Assembly (NCBI GenBank): GCA_004335835.1
Contig: RWJK01001009.1
Span: forward strand, 3,988-34,675
Direction: 5' to 3'
Origin: Scenedesmus sp. ARA3
Lineage: Eukaryota > Chlorophyta > Chlorophyceae > Sphaeropleales > Scenedesmaceae
DNA length: 30,688 nucleotides
In this document: in pieces, positions 27,556-30,688 of the stretch
Numbering within the stretch: the stretch's first letter is position 1
Layout of the letters: each line of letters opens with the position of its first letter
Notes under the pieces: generated by a model
What the model was told of the DNA's origin: nothing
What the model saw: only the letters and a program-made list of their open reading frames with translations
Database searches by the model: none
Translations under genes and position numbers: made by a program

Positions 27556-28365
27556 ATGCTGCCCCACACGCTATCCCATCAGCACATGTATACAAAGTTC
27601 TCAAGCTTGCTTGTGCAGCACATTCTCACAGGCTGCATGTTGTTGGGATGTTACTGTACCCTGCCGCAGCATGCAAACTCCGCAGCAAGTCGGCAATCCG
27701 ACTACAAACTTGTTTCAGTTCAACGGTCAGCACTGCTCAGCAGCATTCGTCCAGTCTGCAGCATCAGCAGCACCCGCAGTAGCAGCAGCAGCAGCAGCAG
27801 CACTGCAGCTGCTGCCGCCTTATCGTTTGCAAGCTGCACCCGCAGAGCAACAGCCACAGGCGACACAGCAGCAGCAACTGACCTTGCAGCTCCTGCATCT
27901 GTGGCTGCATTGGACCTTGGATACACTAATGCTGCTGCTGCTGCCGCTGCAGCGCATCACATCAAACTCCTTCTGCAGATGCTAGTCAGCATCCCCAAGG
28001 AAAGTGAAGCAGCAATGCAGGCAGAGGCTGAGCCAATGGTTGAGCAACAACCTCAGCAGCAGCAGCTGCTGCCGCAGGTACTGGAAGGCGTGGGCATCTG
28101 TCAGCAGGTAGTGCCAGGCAACAGCCTGCAGCTGTGCCTTAAGCAGCAGCAGCAGCAGCTGCTGCCGCCACCACAGGATGCAGAGAGCGGTTCGCCGGCA
28201 CGTGATCCCTCTCCAGCAGCAGCAGTGGCAGCACTCGAAGCTCCAACGACAGCTGCAACAGCAGAGGTATTAGCAGTGCAGCAGCAGCTGCAGCAGCCGC
28301 AGGCTGGGACGCAATCACTGGCCACTAGTGGGCTTGATGAAGACGTGCAACTAGACGTAGAGCCT

Positions 28366-28425
<60 letters not shown>

Positions 28426-30688
28426 GAGGAAACAGGCTCATCTGGCAAGGGGAAGCCTGCCAAGCCCCGCCCGACGCACTTTGTGGCTCTGCAGGTGTCA
28501 CACTGCCCACAGGTAGGTGCAGCCAGAACACCCAATGCTGCACCATGCAGCAAACAACATGCCACTGTCATCTAGCATTTGATGATGCGTAATGACACCG
28601 GACTGTGCAGTTCTCTGCAAGCACTCAGCTGAACCTGCTGCTCCCAAGACATCGCCATCTGCATGCTGCTGCTGCCGCTGATCTGCTTCTCGTGTGGTTC
28701 CCTTGTCAACATCTCTTGATTTGAATGCATGTCAGGTGCGCCAGGCCATTGCTGCCGTGCAAGCTGGGCTGGTTGCAGCAGAGCCAGCACTGGAGGCGTG
28801 CCTGCTGGAGCCAGCCACTGCACACCTGACCATCATGGTGATGAACCTGCCCAAACAGGTGGGTGAATTGGTGCTATAACACATGTTGTGACATGCTATG
28901 ACATGTTATTTGGTATGACCTGGGCTGGCTGCAGCAGAGCCAGCACTCGAGGCGTGCCTGCTGGAGCCAGCCACTGCACACCTGACCATCATGGTGCTGA
29001 ACCTGGCCAAACAGGTAGGTGAAATGGTGTTATGACACATGTTGTGACATGCTGTAGAATTTTATGGCGGGGGGCTTCTGGACCAGCATTGCTTGAAGGT
29101 GCGCAGTTATGCTTTTACCCTGCTTAGAATCGTCCTGTTTCCTAATTTATTTTATTAGACATGGTCTGTGCTGCTTGCAGCAGAGCCAGCACTGGAGGCG
29201 TGCCTGCTGGAGCCAGCCACTGCCCACCTGACCATCATGGTGCTGAACCTGCCTGAAATAGTGGGTGACCATGCTGATATAACACATGTGATGACGTGTC
29301 TAGGCTGGTTTGCAGGTCACAGCAGAGTCAGCACTGGAGGCGTGCCTGCTGCAGCCAGGAACTGCGCACCTGACCATACTGGTACTGATTCTGCCGGATC
29401 AGGTGGCGATGCATGCCTGACACACCACGTCACCAACACAAGGTGTTGCCGCACCATTGGGGCGCAGGGCCGACGGCGTTCATGCTATGGCTTGATGGGT
29501 AACATGACTACCCCTATTCCAAGGTAGAGGGAAAGGGGGGCCAGAGGGTGGCGTGGGGAAGGCCACACAAGTCATGTGGGTGACCTGAAAACCTGCGTGT
29601 ACCTGTCCTGCGAGCCGCTGAGTTACCTGCATTGTGCTGCCTCAGCCACCCAACCTGCTGCTGCTGCTGCTGCTGCTGCCGCTGCAGGAGCAGCTGGATG
29701 CTGCCGCTGCTGCTCTTGCTGAGCTGGGACCAGTGCTACAGGCGCAGGCGCTGCTGGCGCCGTTGCAGCTGCAGCTGCAGGGCCTGAGCCACTTCAGGCA
29801 CCAGGTAGGGTATGTACATTTAGGCAGTTGAAGCATGGACTTTCAAATTGCTGCTGGCACACATATTCTCAGCAGCTGCAACTGCAGCTGCAGGGCCTCA
29901 GCCACTTCAGGCACCAGGTAGGCACGTGAAGCTGATGACCCTTAGATTCTTTGCAAATGCTGCTGGCACACATCTTATCATCAGCAATGCTGCCACCGTA
30001 ATGGTCATTTGAATAACTACTGCTGGCGCCGCTGCAGCTGCAGCTGCAGGGGCCTGAGCCACTTCGGGCACCAGGTGCATGCCACCTTACTACGGGTTGT
30101 TGTCGACAAGAAACCCTTGTCGAAACAATGCCGGAATTCATAATGGCGCAGCGATTTTGATGCTGCTGCCGTGCATGACCTGCCAGCTGCAAAGAGAGTT
30201 TACAGTTCACTGCAAGTGAACATTGAAGACGCGCAGTGAGGGGCTTGATGTGCAGCAGGCCCACAGCTCCTTGTGTTGGTATGCGCGAATTGCAGCTGCA
30301 GCTGCAAGTCTGCTGTAACTTACAGATATGTACAGATACAAGCTGCTGCTAGCTTACAATAATAGTCATTTGTTGTGTCTGCGGCAGGTGCTGTACATCG
30401 ACTTTGCGCCTAGGCCAGCTCTCGACTCCCTGATGCCACACACTTGATGTCTGAGAGACGCCCTTCGTTTGAACTGCTGTTGCTACGGCAGGTGCTGTAC
30501 ATCGACTTTGCGCCTGGGCCAGCTCTTGACTCCCTGATGCAGCTGGCCGCAGCAACAACGCAGCACCTCAAAGCAGCGGCTGGCGGCAGCCTGGCAGTTG
30601 ATGAAGGCGGGCGGGGCTTCACGCCGCATGTGACAGTGGCAAAGACAAGCAGGCTGATTGGCAAGCGGCGCAAAGGTGGGGAATTGGG
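27556..30688 (+). CDS. AKAP7-type 2H phosphoesterase (2'-5' RNA ligase-like), truncated by the window edge
   Basis: Recognised exons: up to 28512 (5' limit unsure; in-frame ATG at 27556), 28736-28858, 29688-29804 and 30492 to the end, all phase 0. A Ser/Ala/Gln-rich N-terminal region including a Q19 run (28366-28422) precedes the catalytic fold: KPRPTHFVALQVSHCPQ, then VRQAIAAVQAGLVAAEPALE and TAHLTIMVMNLPKQ. Next come EQLDAAAAALAELGPVLQAQ, LQLQLQGLSHFRHQ, VLYIDFAPGPALDSL and FTPHVTVAKTSRLIGKRRKG. The two HxT signatures (HLTI and HVTV) are the paired catalytic motifs of the 2H superfamily, and spacing and flanks match the AKAP7 nuclear-localisation-signal domain. The family handles small RNA or 2',3'-cyclic or 2'-5' linkages; the substrate here is unknown. 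A GTGGGG donor may occur at 30676. The first ATG is uncertain. Confidence 0.85.
28919..29405 (+). repeat. Three downstream echoes of the 2H exon carrying HLTI
   Basis: Copies at about 28924-29015, 29171-29263 and 29330-29401 repeat the second half of exon 28736-28858 (AAEPALEACLLEPATAHLTI and onward) with its 3' junction. The first keeps AACAG|GTAGGT. The second has lost the donor (GAAATAGTGGGTGA). The third is the most diverged (HLTILVLILPDQ) but has CAG|GTGGCG. Dispersed repeat copy 3 sits between the first and second. Confidence 0.88.
29063..29140 (+). repeat. Dispersed repeat copy 3, inside an intron of the 2H gene
   Basis: TGGCGGGGGGCTTCTGG, then CAGCATTGCTTGAAGGTGCG, matches copies near 2974 and 12722. 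It interrupts the spacing of the echo series, so it probably inserted after the exon copies were made. Confidence 0.75.
29870..30074 (+). repeat. Two downstream echoes of 2H exon 29688-29804
   Basis: 29870-29918 and 30015-30074 repeat the exon end (LQLQGLSHFRHQ) with donors CAG|GTAGGC and CAG|GTGCAT. The second copy has one extra G, which shifts the frame before CACTTC. Confidence 0.85.
30381..30444 (+). repeat. Upstream echo of 2H exon 30492
   Basis: GCGGCAG followed by VLYIDFAPRPALDSLMP copies the exon start (real: VLYIDFAPGPALDSLMQ) and then stops with TGA. It carries acceptor plus exon start only, about 110 bp before the real exon. Confidence 0.88.

Noticed and set aside
27248..27985. 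Plus-strand polyleucine protein of 245 residues
   Set aside because: The leucine block is only the CTG/CCG array read in one frame; no membrane protein family fits and the sequence after it is out of frame with the 2H gene.
28736..29405. Four separate 2H phosphoesterase genes
   Set aside because: The copies lack the other domain exons and promoters; they are partial copies of one exon within one intron.
1..30688. CRISPR array or tandem gene family as explanation of the many repeats
   Set aside because: Spacings are irregular, the repeated units are exon fragments with a splice junction, and the genes are clearly eukaryotic.

Overview
This window looks like nuclear DNA of a green alga (Chlorophyta, probably Chlorophyceae). 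The evidence is intron-rich plant-type genes (an organellar-type MscS channel, a plastid-targeted CRTISO-like oxidoreductase, a tubby-like F-box protein), strict GT..AG introns with GTGAG/GTGCG donors and TGCAG acceptors, very heavy CAG/CTG triplet content coding polyQ/polyA/polyS, and a nuclear-type tRNA-Arg. The genus cannot be fixed from the sequence alone. All exon structures below were built by hand by joining exons in consistent phase; none has transcript support here.

Layout, left to right. 309-2090 (+): 3' part of an unrecognised polyQ/polyA, probably nuclear protein. About 3031-8368 (+): MscS-like mechanosensitive channel, ten exons. 8981-10256 (-): two-exon gene for a signal-peptide, low-complexity, single-pass membrane protein, convergent with the channel. 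11366-11438 (-): tRNA-Arg(CCT). 11439-14400: a gene-poor stretch. 14776-21633 (-): CRTISO-like FAD oxidoreductase with eleven exons and a plastid transit peptide. 21634-21872: a 239-bp shared divergent promoter. 21873-25063 (+): tubby-like F-box protein with five exons. 25064-27550: mostly unassigned. About 27556-30688 (+): AKAP7-type 2H phosphoesterase, cut by the window edge.

The most unusual property runs through every multi-exon gene except the two-exon one. Many exons are accompanied by partial, diverged copies of themselves in the adjacent intron (about forty copies). Copies lying 5' of an exon carry the intron end, the acceptor and the first part of the exon. Copies lying 3' carry the last part of the exon plus the donor. 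I call these junction echoes. A second regularity is that long triplet tracts read CAG in the sense strand of exons but CTG in the sense strand of introns, usually directly in front of the 3' splice site. A third is a dispersed repeat of about 100 bp found three times. The genes do not form an obvious pathway; the shared theme is this splice-junction duplication and triplet architecture.
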